The notes beneath the pieces are model-generated. The model saw only the letters and a program-made list of their open reading frames with translations, searched no databases and had not been told where the DNA came from. A stretch of 8,203 nt of DNA from Vulcanimicrobiota bacterium (lineage in GTDB: Bacteria > Vulcanimicrobiota > Vulcanimicrobiia > Vulcanimicrobiales > Vulcanimicrobiaceae), in assembly GCA_003167055.1 (NCBI GenBank), contig PMUE01000059.1, forward strand, positions 2,929 through 11,131. The letters run 5' to 3'. The position numbers were made by a program, and so were the translations under genes. Below, piece after piece: positions 1 through 5,737 of this stretch. Each line of letters starts with the position of its first letter. The first letter of the stretch is position 1.

Positions 1-16
1 CCTGCTCCCGTTGAGC

Positions 17-862
17 CTATATCACACCGCGCAGCCGATCCTCGAAGCGTCCGATAACGGCGGGAGCGATCGCAACGAAATTGGTGTACTCGAAGTACTC
101 TTCGTACCGCAAGTAGTCGAGCGTGTACAGCCCGTCGCGTTTGAGCACGAAGACGCGGTAGCCATTCGATTCGAGCAGGGTGTACGCGGCCCGCAGCGTG
201 TCACCGGCAAGCTGCCATGCCCGATTGTATTCGAACTGCAGCGCGCCGATTGCGTGCGACGCGATTGCGCTGCTCGCACCGCGCAGCACTTGCAAGTCGT
301 AGCCCTCGGCGTCGATTTTCAGCAGATCGACGCGGTCCCATCCCACCTCGCGCAGCGCCACATCAAGTGTTGTCACGGAGACCGGGCGCGGGCTGCCCCG
401 CGTGTGCATGAAATCGGGAACCAGCGTACTCCCGCGGCCCGCATCGGGCTGCTCGAAAAATGCCTGCGATCCGGATTGGCTGCCCAATGCGACATTGAAG
501 GGCGTGACGCGAGGTTCGCCGCGGAATCGGCCTTCGAGCGCCTCGAATGCACTGCGTGACGGTTCGAAGGCGAGCGCTGCAAACATACGGTTGTGCATGT
601 TCTCGACGACCATACCAAGCCAATCGCCGACGTTCGTGCCGACGTCCACGAAGCGATCGCCGTAGCGCGCGACCCGCTCGACGAGCCAACGTTCACCCGA
701 TTCGAGCGCATCCGGGCTGTCAGCGAGATGATACTTGATCACGCATCGGCATTGATTTCGCAACGCGACTGCGAGTCGCACGCCAAGCGGCGATTTCGCA
801 GCGACACGCTGGAGCCGGTCGAGGAGGCCCCCCGCAACGGATCGCGCAAATGAACTGCCCAT
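17..862 (-). CDS. FkbM family SAM-dependent methyltransferase
   Basis: Predicted S-adenosylmethionine-dependent methyltransferase of 281 residues. The SAM-binding motif I is FVDVGTNVGDW at residues 71-81, with an acidic residue (E100) at the end of the next strand. The FkbM signature LLKIDAEGYDLQVLRG lies at 180-195, followed by the late strand GALQFEYN at 206-213. Family members usually O-methylate sugars or other small substrates in glycan, lipid or natural-product pathways; the substrate here cannot be read from the sequence. The frame stays open upstream to a GTG at 1099, but that extension is antisense to dacB and low in complexity, so I chose the ATG at 862-860. A weak purine-rich GAAGAG lies about nine bases before it. 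The gene ends with TAG at 19-17, and its other-side neighbour is outside the window. It is divergent from dacB with no intergenic space. The family call is firm; the exact start is less so. Confidence 0.9.
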   Translation of the reverse strand: MGSSFARSVAGGLLDRLQRVAAKSPLGVRLAVALRNQCRCVIKYHLADSPDALESGERWLVERVARYGDRFVDVGTNVGDWLGMVVENMHNRMFAALAFEPSRSAFEALEGRFRGEPRVTPFNVALGSQSGSQAFFEQPDAGRGSTLVPDFMHTRGSPRPVSVTTLDVALREVGWDRVDLLKIDAEGYDLQVLRGASSAIASHAIGALQFEYNRAWQLAGDTLRAAYTLLESNGYRVFVLKRDGLYTLDYLRYEEYFEYTNFVAIAPAVIGRFEDRLRGVI

Positions 863-2174
863 GCTGGCGCTCTTCGCACTTCTTCTTCCCGCCCCGCTTT
901 TCGAGGCGCCGACATTGCGCGGTGCCCTGGTAAGTGCGTACGTGATCTCGGCGCAAACCGGGCAAGTGTTGTACGAGCGCAACGCCGACGCTGACGTTGT
1001 GCCTGCATCAACCCTCAAACTGCTGGTCGGCTCGGCCACGCTCGACCAACTCGGCGTGAACTTCAGTTTCACAACGACGCTCGAGACCGACGGAACCACG
1101 CTCTACCTGCGCGGCGGCGGCGATCCGCTGTTGCGCCCAAGCGACTTCGATGATGCCGCGCGCGCCTTGACCGCGCTCGGGAAAACGCATTTCGACGCGC
1201 TCGTCGGGGACGACGGACCGCCGCGTCTCGAGCGCTATCCCGGCGGATGGTCGGTCGACGATCTTCCATTCTATTATTCCGCGCCGCCGAGCCCGCTTTC
1301 GATCGACGAGAACGCACTGCACGTGTACGTGCATCCGGGAGCCGTCGGCGCGACGCCGACGCTCTCAGTCGATCCCGCGAACACGGTGGTCACAATCGTC
1401 AACCAGGCTACGACCGGACCCGCGCGCTCCGACGATACAACGTGGCTCACGACGTCGTGGGATCAGCCCGACACGCTGATTCTTACCGGCAGTGTGCCGG
1501 CCGACGAGACCGACGCCGACATGAAGACCTCGATCCTCGATCCGGCACGCGCGACGCTCGCACTCGCCGGCGGCGCGCTGACACGCGGCGGCATCGCCTT
1601 TGCAAATCCGGCGCGTTTGTCCGCGGCGCCGGCCGGAACGCGCGTGCTGTGGACGCATCGCTCGCCACCGCTCTCAACGCTATTGAGCGACATGTGGCTG
1701 CCGAGCGACAATCTGCTGGCGGAATCACTGCTCGATGCCCTTGCCCCGGATCGCGGCGCCGCGCTCGAACGCGAGCGAGCCTGGCTTCGCACGATCGGAG
1801 TCGACCCGGCGACGACCACATTGAGCGACGGTAGCGGGCTCTCGAGTTACGACCGCATTAGTGCGCGCGATCTGGTGACGATTCTCGCGCACGACTACAA
1901 TGGACCCAATCGCGACATCGTGATGGGCGCACTCCCCATTGCCGGTGAGCGCGGAACCCTCGCGCATGCCTTTGAGTTCCCGCCACTCCAGGGCAAGATC
2001 GTCGCCAAGACCGGCACGGTGAATCACACTCACACGCTAGCTGGCTACATGGAAACGCCGCACGGCACCCTCATCTTCGCGCTCATGGTGAACAACTGGA
2101 TGGACGACGGGCCCACCGCGTCGGGGAATTTGCGCGCGTTTCAATCGACCTTTTTGGAGTCGTTCTTCGAGTGA
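861..2174 (+). CDS. dacB: D-alanyl-D-alanine carboxypeptidase/endopeptidase, PBP4 type (peptidase S13)
   Basis: Periplasmic penicillin-binding protein of 437 residues that trims peptidoglycan by removing terminal D-Ala or cutting D-Ala-meso-DAP cross-links. All three active-site motifs are present: STLK at 50-53 (nucleophile S50, base K53), SDN at 282-284 within LPSDNLLAES, and KTG at 383-385 within AKTGTVNHTHTLAGY. DGSGLSSYDR at 323-332 is also typical. The stretch of about 230 residues between STLK and SDN shows the inserted domains characteristic of PBP4 are kept; the protein is a little shorter than E. coli PBP4. The N-terminus (residues 1-16, LALFALLLPAPLFEA) reads as a short signal peptide with no positive charge. 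An in-frame stop at 753-755 and the absence of any ATG, GTG or TTG after it make ATG 861 the first possible standard start. No clear Shine-Dalgarno sequence precedes it. The stop overlaps the start of the next gene. Confidence 0.95.
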   Translation: MLALFALLLPAPLFEAPTLRGALVSAYVISAQTGQVLYERNADADVVPASTLKLLVGSATLDQLGVNFSFTTTLETDGTTLYLRGGGDPLLRPSDFDDAARALTALGKTHFDALVGDDGPPRLERYPGGWSVDDLPFYYSAPPSPLSIDENALHVYVHPGAVGATPTLSVDPANTVVTIVNQATTGPARSDDTTWLTTSWDQPDTLILTGSVPADETDADMKTSILDPARATLALAGGALTRGGIAFANPARLSAAPAGTRVLWTHRSPPLSTLLSDMWLPSDNLLAESLLDALAPDRGAALERERAWLRTIGVDPATTTLSDGSGLSSYDRISARDLVTILAHDYNGPNRDIVMGALPIAGERGTLAHAFEFPPLQGKIVAKTGTVNHTHTLAGYMETPHGTLIFALMVNNWMDDGPTASGNLRAFQSTFLESFFE

Positions 2175-3316
2175 GCACATCGCTACGCAAGGCAACCTCG
2201 ATCGCGGATTTGCGCACGCTGGCCGAGCAGCGCGTGCCGCGCGCCTTCTTTCAATACGCCGATCATGGCTCGTACACGCAGTCGACGCTGCGGGCTAATC
2301 GCACGGATTTCGAAGCGCTGGACCTACGGCAGCGGATCGGCATCGACATGGAGGAGCGCGACCTCTCGACCATGATTGCGGGCGAACCCTCAGCGCTACC
2401 GTTTGCCTTCGCTCCGATCGGACTGTGCGGGATGCAGCACGGTGACGGCGAGATCCTCGCCTGCCGCGCCGCGCATGCCGCCGGGATTCAATTTACGCTG
2501 AGCACGATGTCGATCTGCTCGATCGAAGACGTTGCGCAGGCCGTCGAGAAGCCGTTTTGGTTCCAACTCTACGTGATGCGCGATCGGGGCTTCGTCCGCG
2601 ATCTCATCGCCCGCGCGGCAGCGGCAAAGTGCAGCGCGCTGATGGTCACGATGGACCTCACGATGCTCGGCCAACGCCACTGCGACATCAAGAACGGTCT
2701 CTCCGTCCCGCTGGACATCACCGCTGCGAACCTGCTCGACGTCGCGACCAAACCGGCATGGGCGCTCTCGGTCTGGCGCGGCAAGCGCAAGACGTTCGGC
2801 AATCTCGCCGGGCACATCAAGGGCATGGACAACGTCAGCCAACTTGCCACGTGGGTTTCGAAGCAGTTCGATCCGACCTTTAACTGGCGCGATCTCGAAT
2901 GGATCCGCGAGCTATGGCCGGGACGCATCATTATCAAAGGCGTGATGGATCCGCAGGACGCGCGCATTGCAGCAAAGACCGGCGCGACTGCAATCGTCGT
3001 CTCGAATCACGGCGGACGGCAGCTCGACGGCGCGCCCTCGACCATCTCTGCGCTCCCGGCGATCGTCGAGGCCGTCGGCGGCGAGACCGAGATCATCCTC
3101 GACAGCGGCATTCGCACCGGGCAAGATGTCTTGCGGGCGCTTGCGCTCGGCGCGCACTCCTGCTTGCTCGGCCGTGCGTACATCTATGGCTTGGGCGCCG
3201 CCGGCCAAGCCGGCGTTACCCGCGCGATCGACATCATTCGCGGCGAACTCGATATTACGATGGGCCTGACGGCCACGACCAGCGTGCGCAACGTGCGAAG
3301 CGATGTCTTAGCCTAA
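2171..3316 (+). CDS. lldD: FMN-dependent alpha-hydroxyacid dehydrogenase, LldD/glycolate oxidase family
   Basis: Oxidises an alpha-hydroxyacid, most likely L-lactate to pyruvate, with FMN. LldD proteins pass electrons to membrane quinones; other family members use oxygen. The protein has 381 residues, a single TIM barrel. Family residues visible are Y29, Y134 in FQLYVMRDRGF, D162, K256 in IIIKGVMDP, the catalytic SNHGGRQLDG at 278-287 (H280, R283), the FMN phosphate site DSGIR at 311-315 and LGRA at 333-336. The blocks APIGLCGM (81-88), FTLSTMSIC (108-116) and DLEWIRELWP (241-250) closely resemble E. coli LldD, whereas LGQRHCDIKNG (166-176) is more like glycolate oxidase, so substrate and acceptor are not settled. 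It starts with GTG inside the last codons of dacB (GTGA overlap), with GGAG about eleven bases upstream, which suggests translational coupling. The stop overlaps that of the convergent quinone oxidoreductase. Confidence 0.93.
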   Translation: MSTSLRKATSIADLRTLAEQRVPRAFFQYADHGSYTQSTLRANRTDFEALDLRQRIGIDMEERDLSTMIAGEPSALPFAFAPIGLCGMQHGDGEILACRAAHAAGIQFTLSTMSICSIEDVAQAVEKPFWFQLYVMRDRGFVRDLIARAAAAKCSALMVTMDLTMLGQRHCDIKNGLSVPLDITAANLLDVATKPAWALSVWRGKRKTFGNLAGHIKGMDNVSQLATWVSKQFDPTFNWRDLEWIRELWPGRIIIKGVMDPQDARIAAKTGATAIVVSNHGGRQLDGAPSTISALPAIVEAVGGETEIILDSGIRTGQDVLRALALGAHSCLLGRAYIYGLGAAGQAGVTRAIDIIRGELDITMGLTATTSVRNVRSDVLA

Positions 3317-4278
3317 ACGACCAGCACGATCTTTCCGCTGGTCGTGCGCGATTCGAGGAGCCGATGTGCCTCCGCCGCTTCGGCAAGCGGAAGTGACCGG
3401 TCGATGCGAAGTTCGAGCGTTCCGCCTTGGATCGCACTCAGCACGTCGGCCGCGCGGCGCAGTAACTCCTCGCGCGTTGCGATGAAGTTCGGGAGCGTCC
3501 CGCCCGCAAGTGTGAGCGAGCGCGTCTGGAGGATGCCCGGCACGATCGGGTCGGCCGGGCCGCTCGATGAACCGAACAAGACGACAGTGCCGCGCGTGCG
3601 CACTGCGTCGAGGCTGCCCGGAAGCGTCGATTTGCCGACACCATCCAACACAAGGTCAACGCCGGCGCCCTTCGTCAGCTTTTTAACGGCTTCGACCCAA
3701 TTCGTTTGTGCGTAAAGGATCACGTCATCGGCGCCGGCCGCGCGCGCAATCGCCGCCTTCTCCTCGCTCGAGGTCGTTCCGATCACGCGAGCGCCGGCGG
3801 CTTTGAGCATCTGCACGAGCAACAACCCAAGCCCACCGGCCGCAGCATGTACGAGCACACTCGTCTGTGGCGTCACGTCATAATATTCGTGCACGAGATA
3901 ATGCGCGGTCATACCCTGCAGCGGGAACGCCGCGCCTTGGATCATCAAAAACCCGTCCGGCAGCGGAATGAGGCGATCGGCGGGAGCGACGACGTACTCC
4001 GCATACGCCCCCGCAATACCCGTAAAGGCGACGTGTTCGCCCACGTGCACGTCGCGCGTGCCCTCGCCGAGCGCCTCTACCGTGCCGGCGCCTTCAACGC
4101 CCGCGACGATCGGCGGCGTTCCGCCATAACGTCCCATGCGCTCATACACGTCGCGATAATTGACACCCGCAGCAGCGACGCGTACAAGTGCCTCGCCCGC
4201 GGCAGGCACCGGCGTGGGTAGGTCTTGGAGCTGCAGCACGTCCGGACCGCCGAACGTGGGAATGACGATGGCTTTCAT
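3313..4278 (-). CDS. qor: Zinc-free NADPH:quinone oxidoreductase (MDR superfamily)
   Basis: Medium-chain dehydrogenase/reductase of 321 residues, predicted cytosolic, reducing quinones or related enones with NADPH. It opens with MKAIVIPTFGGPDVL, a classic start for this family, and carries AAAGVNYRDVYERMGRYG (35-52), the catalytic GroES-like half, then the Rossmann nucleotide loop AAAGGLGLLLVQ (145-156), DGVGKSTLPGSL (212-223) and the C-terminal TSGKIVLVV. The cysteine ligands of zinc-containing alcohol dehydrogenases are absent, which separates it from that branch. The frame is open upstream to 4440, but those residues are arginine-rich and antisense to the msrB region, so the ATG at 4278-4276 is chosen; a purine run AGAGAG lies just upstream. 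It is divergent from msrB and convergent with lldD, where the last four bases are shared. The true acceptor is unknown; crotonyl-CoA-type or zeta-crystallin-like activity is possible. Confidence 0.92.
   Translation of the reverse strand: MKAIVIPTFGGPDVLQLQDLPTPVPAAGEALVRVAAAGVNYRDVYERMGRYGGTPPIVAGVEGAGTVEALGEGTRDVHVGEHVAFTGIAGAYAEYVVAPADRLIPLPDGFLMIQGAAFPLQGMTAHYLVHEYYDVTPQTSVLVHAAAGGLGLLLVQMLKAAGARVIGTTSSEEKAAIARAAGADDVILYAQTNWVEAVKKLTKGAGVDLVLDGVGKSTLPGSLDAVRTRGTVVLFGSSSGPADPIVPGILQTRSLTLAGGTLPNFIATREELLRRAADVLSAIQGGTLELRIDRSLPLAEAAEAHRLLESRTTSGKIVLVV
3317..3345. terminator. 9-bp inverted repeat at convergent junction, possible bidirectional terminator
   Basis: A perfect inverted repeat: ACGACCAGC at 3317-3325 and GCTGGTCGT at 3337-3345, with an 11-base loop. 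It begins one base after the plus-strand lldD stop and sits inside the last codons of the minus-strand quinone oxidoreductase. In the minus direction the stem runs into TTTAG, a very short T run; in the plus direction no T tract follows. It is in the right place to end both transcripts, but it also encodes the conserved C-terminal TSGKIVLVV, so part of the symmetry could be coincidence. Confidence 0.45.
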
Positions 4279-4339
4279 GCTCTCTATAACGCATCCAAGA
4301 CCGGTTCGGCGGCGTTCTCTAGGATGTATGAGGACACAA
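4279..4339. promoter_or_regulatory. Divergent intergenic region between qor and msrB
   Basis: Only 61 bases separate these two divergent starts, so promoters for both genes should lie here or inside the neighbouring coding ends. Towards msrB, TAGGAT at 4320-4325 resembles a -10 box, but no matching -35 is seen 16-18 bases upstream. Towards qor, the complement reads TATAGA seven to twelve bases before the ATG, also without a -35. No operator-like palindrome is evident. The role is inferred from position; the promoter elements themselves are not convincing. Confidence 0.35.
4331..4334 (+). promoter_or_regulatory. Ribosome binding site deciding the msrB start
   Basis: AGGA stands five bases before ATG 4340 and eight before ATG 4343. 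The alternative ATG at 4328 has an AGGA only three bases upstream, which is too close, so the later tandem ATGs are favoured. The two later options differ by one residue. Confidence 0.5.
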
Positions 4340-4816
4340 ATGATGGGACGGTCACGTTTTCTCGCAAGCCTTGCCGGCGCGATCGTTCTCGCTCCCGGCC
4401 TTGCGCGCGCGGCCGCGACCAAGTATGCAGTCACGCACACCGACGCGGAGTGGAAAGCACTCCTGGCCCCCGATCGTTACGTGATCCTGCGCCAGAACGG
4501 CACGGAGCCGTCCTTCTCGAGTCCGCTCAACACCGAGCACCGTGCCGGAGTGTACAACTGCGCCGGCTGCAACCTCGAGCTCTTCACGTCTGACATGAAG
4601 TATGACAGCGGCGACGGGTGGCCGTCGTTCTTTACCGTGCTTCCGCACACGACGCTGCGACAAGCCGACTACGATCTTCCGGGTGAGGAACGCACTGAAG
4701 TGCACTGCGCGCGCTGCGGTAGCCACTTAGGGCACATCTTCGATGACGGGCCCGCACCGACGCACCTGCGCTACTGTATCGACGGCTTAGCGCTGCAATT
4801 TATTCCGCGGACCTAG
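4340..4816 (+). CDS. msrB: Exported peptide-methionine (R)-S-oxide reductase MsrB
   Basis: Reduces methionine-R-sulfoxide in oxidised proteins. It has 158 residues from the chosen start. Residues 1-24 look like an export signal (positive GRSR, hydrophobic FLASLAGAIVLAPGL, then ARA before the likely cut), so it probably works outside the cytoplasm or membrane-bound. The MsrB domain holds two zinc-type CxxC pairs, CAGC (74-77) and CARC (123-126), the block YDSGDGWPSFF (88-98, with W94), HLGHIFDDGP (129-138), and RYC at 144-146 with catalytic C146. The residue usually Asn in the RxCxN signature is Asp here (D148). ATGs at 4328, 4340 and 4343 are all in frame; AGGA at 4331-4334 best fits 4340 or 4343. 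The frame is open further back to 4160, but that part is antisense to qor. Its last 17 bases overlap the convergent pseudopilin-like gene. No cytoplasmic msrA is in view. Confidence 0.93.
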   Translation: MMGRSRFLASLAGAIVLAPGLARAAATKYAVTHTDAEWKALLAPDRYVILRQNGTEPSFSSPLNTEHRAGVYNCAGCNLELFTSDMKYDSGDGWPSFFTVLPHTTLRQADYDLPGEERTEVHCARCGSHLGHIFDDGPAPTHLRYCIDGLALQFIPRT

Positions 4817-5195
4817 ACGCTCCCAATCGGTAACAGGTGCGGCCCGCGCGGTGCGACCAATCCCGAACAAACGGCTGCCTGTCTTCCTCCGGCTTGTCGC
4901 TCGGAAGCTGAAATGTCGCGCAAAGTTGATAGTGCGTTGCATCGAGGCGCCAATACTCGTACGGCTTCGCGGTGAGCGGATCGCGCAGCGTGCGGTCGGG
5001 AGAAACAGCGGGCAGTTCCTTCTCCCAGTACACCTGATCCACACGCGATTGGAGTGTCTGCAGATCGGTCACGCGCTTGCGGTCGAGCGCGAGCGCACGT
5101 TCGTGCGCCGGCGAACCGATGACCGAGAACGCGAGCGCCACCGCGCCGAGCACCGCGACCGCTGTCGCGATGCCGAACATCGACTCGTACCTCAT
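4800..5195 (-). CDS. Membrane-anchored pseudopilin-like protein, function unknown
   Basis: A 131-residue protein with an N-terminal membrane segment (residues 6-26, SMFGIATAVAVLGAVALAFS) followed by a helical linker that starts ERALALDRKRVTDLQTLQSR (32-51) and a small outer domain. The order hydrophobic helix, RVTDLQTLQSRVDQVYW, LP, then DPLTAKPYEYW (72-82) recalls type II secretion and type IV pilus pseudopilins, whose C-terminal domains carry a DPxGxPYxY-like block. No prepilin cleavage motif (G followed by F and E5) is visible, so it is a resemblance, not proof. C92 and C121 could form a disulfide. The ATG at 5195-5193 overlaps the DUF5671 stop (ATGA) and has GAGGAAAG about seven bases upstream, so coupled translation is likely. 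The frame continues upstream to 5600, but that stretch is antisense to nothing real and merely shadows DUF5671. Its 3' end overlaps msrB by 17 bases. Confidence 0.75.
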   Translation of the reverse strand: MRYESMFGIATAVAVLGAVALAFSVIGSPAHERALALDRKRVTDLQTLQSRVDQVYWEKELPAVSPDRTLRDPLTAKPYEYWRLDATHYQLCATFQLPSDKPEEDRQPFVRDWSHRAGRTCYRLGASRSAE

Positions 5196-5653
5196 GCCGG
5201 CACTTTCCTCGGGTTGATCGTCGCGAGGTAGTATCCGAAAACGCCGCCGCCGAGCACGAGCAAGACAATCGAGTCGAGGATGAATCGCGTCGTGAGCTCG
5301 CCACGCAGAAGCGCGTTGGTAAACCACATACCGTCGACCAGTACGACGAGCCCGGCGAAGACCAGCGCGATGTACGTGAGCCATTTGCGGACTCCCGATT
5401 CGTATAAATCCGGCCGTCGCCGAAGCTCTCTGCCAATGAGATAGTGGATCGCGACAAAGACGGGAAACGCGACGATAATGGTCGATACTTGCCATGAAAT
5501 CTGGTCGCGCAGGATCTGTTGCGTGTACGCAAAGGTGGCCGAATCGGGGAACCAACGGCCGATCAACGCGTACCAAATCTGGCCGAGCGCAACCGTCCAA
5601 AAACCGAGCGTGATGAAGTTTATCAGGTAGTAGAACGCATCGCGTGCATTCAT
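5192..5653 (-). CDS. DUF5671-like four-helix membrane protein
   Basis: A 153-residue integral membrane protein with four hydrophobic segments at about 6-32, 55-74, 90-112 and 126-144. The opening (ARDAFYYLINFITLGFWTVA, then LGQIWYALIGRWFPD) has the features I associate with DUF5671: an aromatic-rich first helix followed by a short loop with RWFPD. No catalytic motif is visible; family function is unknown. A basic stretch GRELRRRPDL (74-83) between helices 2 and 3 is probably cytoplasmic. The ATG at 5653-5651 is chosen over an upstream TTG at 5674 because AGGAGA lies exactly seven bases before it. It is the first gene after an 84-base gap downstream of aqpZ and is coupled to the pseudopilin-like gene by ATGA, so the two proteins probably act together at the membrane. 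The gene structure is secure; the domain name is recalled from memory of the family pattern. Confidence 0.85.
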   Translation of the reverse strand: MNARDAFYYLINFITLGFWTVALGQIWYALIGRWFPDSATFAYTQQILRDQISWQVSTIIVAFPVFVAIHYLIGRELRRRPDLYESGVRKWLTYIALVFAGLVVLVDGMWFTNALLRGELTTRFILDSIVLLVLGGGVFGYYLATINPRKVPA

Positions 5654-5695
5654 AGAATCGTCTCCTCTCGACAAGCGTCGTGATGAGACGATCCT
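5654..5695 (-). promoter_or_regulatory. Leader hairpin overlapping the DUF5671 ribosome binding site
   Basis: In the minus-strand transcript AGGAUCGUCUC (from 5695-5685) can pair with GAGACGAUUCU (5664-5654): eleven consecutive pairs with one G-U wobble. The second arm ends directly before the AUG and includes four of the six bases of the AGGAGA ribosome site (5666-5661). A smaller stem, CGAC-GCUU-GUCG (5680-5669), sits in the 20-base loop. Such a fold could lower or switch translation of the DUF5671 operon, or act as a processing or termination signal after aqpZ. The pairing is visible in the sequence; the function is inferred. Confidence 0.5.
5661..5666 (-). promoter_or_regulatory. Strong Shine-Dalgarno AGGAGA for the DUF5671 gene
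   Basis: AGGAGA is followed by seven bases and then ATG at 5653. It is the best ribosome site in the window and fixes the start of the membrane protein gene. Confidence 0.75.
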
Positions 5696-5707
5696 AGCGG
5701 CGCAGGT

Positions 5708-5737
5708 ACGCCGACGGCGTCCGTAGTTTTACGGGAC
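5708..5737 (-). terminator. Two adjacent small hairpins after aqpZ, weak terminator candidate
   Basis: Directly after the aqpZ TAA (5740-5738) the minus strand can form a stem of CCGTA with TACGG around a four-base loop (5734-5721), extendable by two pairs past a bulge. Next comes a second repeat, ACGCCG and CGGCGT, around one base (5720-5708). No T run follows in the minus direction, so this is not a standard intrinsic terminator. It may stabilise the 3' end of the aqpZ message or allow partial read-through to the DUF5671 gene. Confidence 0.3.

Noticed and set aside
1..16. Possible ribosome site (GGGAGCAGG on the minus strand) for a gene to the left
   Set aside because: The purine run is there, but no start codon lies within the window, so nothing can be supported.
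11..559. Plus-strand open frame of 182 codons opposite the FkbM gene
   Set aside because: It mirrors the codon pattern of the methyltransferase on the other strand, has only a TTG start at the window edge and no recognisable motif.
863..1099. N-terminal extension of the FkbM methyltransferase to a GTG at 1099
   Set aside because: It lies antisense to the conserved start of dacB, has no family motif, and the domain begins normally after the ATG at 862.
4279..4292. TATAGA close to the qor ATG as a -10 box for a leaderless message
   Set aside because: The spacing would suit leaderless transcription, but it is a single weak match with no -35 and could be chance.
4160..4327. Upstream extension of msrB
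   Set aside because: It is antisense to qor, and the later ATGs have a ribosome site and give a sensible signal peptide.
4279..4440. N-terminal extension of the quinone oxidoreductase to 4440
   Set aside because: The added residues are arginine- and alanine-rich, antisense to msrB, and precede MKAIVIPTFGG, which is the usual start of this family.
4780..4850. Terminator hairpin between msrB and the pseudopilin-like gene
   Set aside because: The stretch is GC-rich, but I found no stem of useful length and no T run at the convergent overlap.
5196..5600. Long open frame upstream of the pseudopilin-like gene
   Set aside because: It overlaps the DUF5671 gene in another frame, is arginine-rich, and the ATG at 5195 with GAGGAAAG upstream and the ATGA overlap is a far better start.
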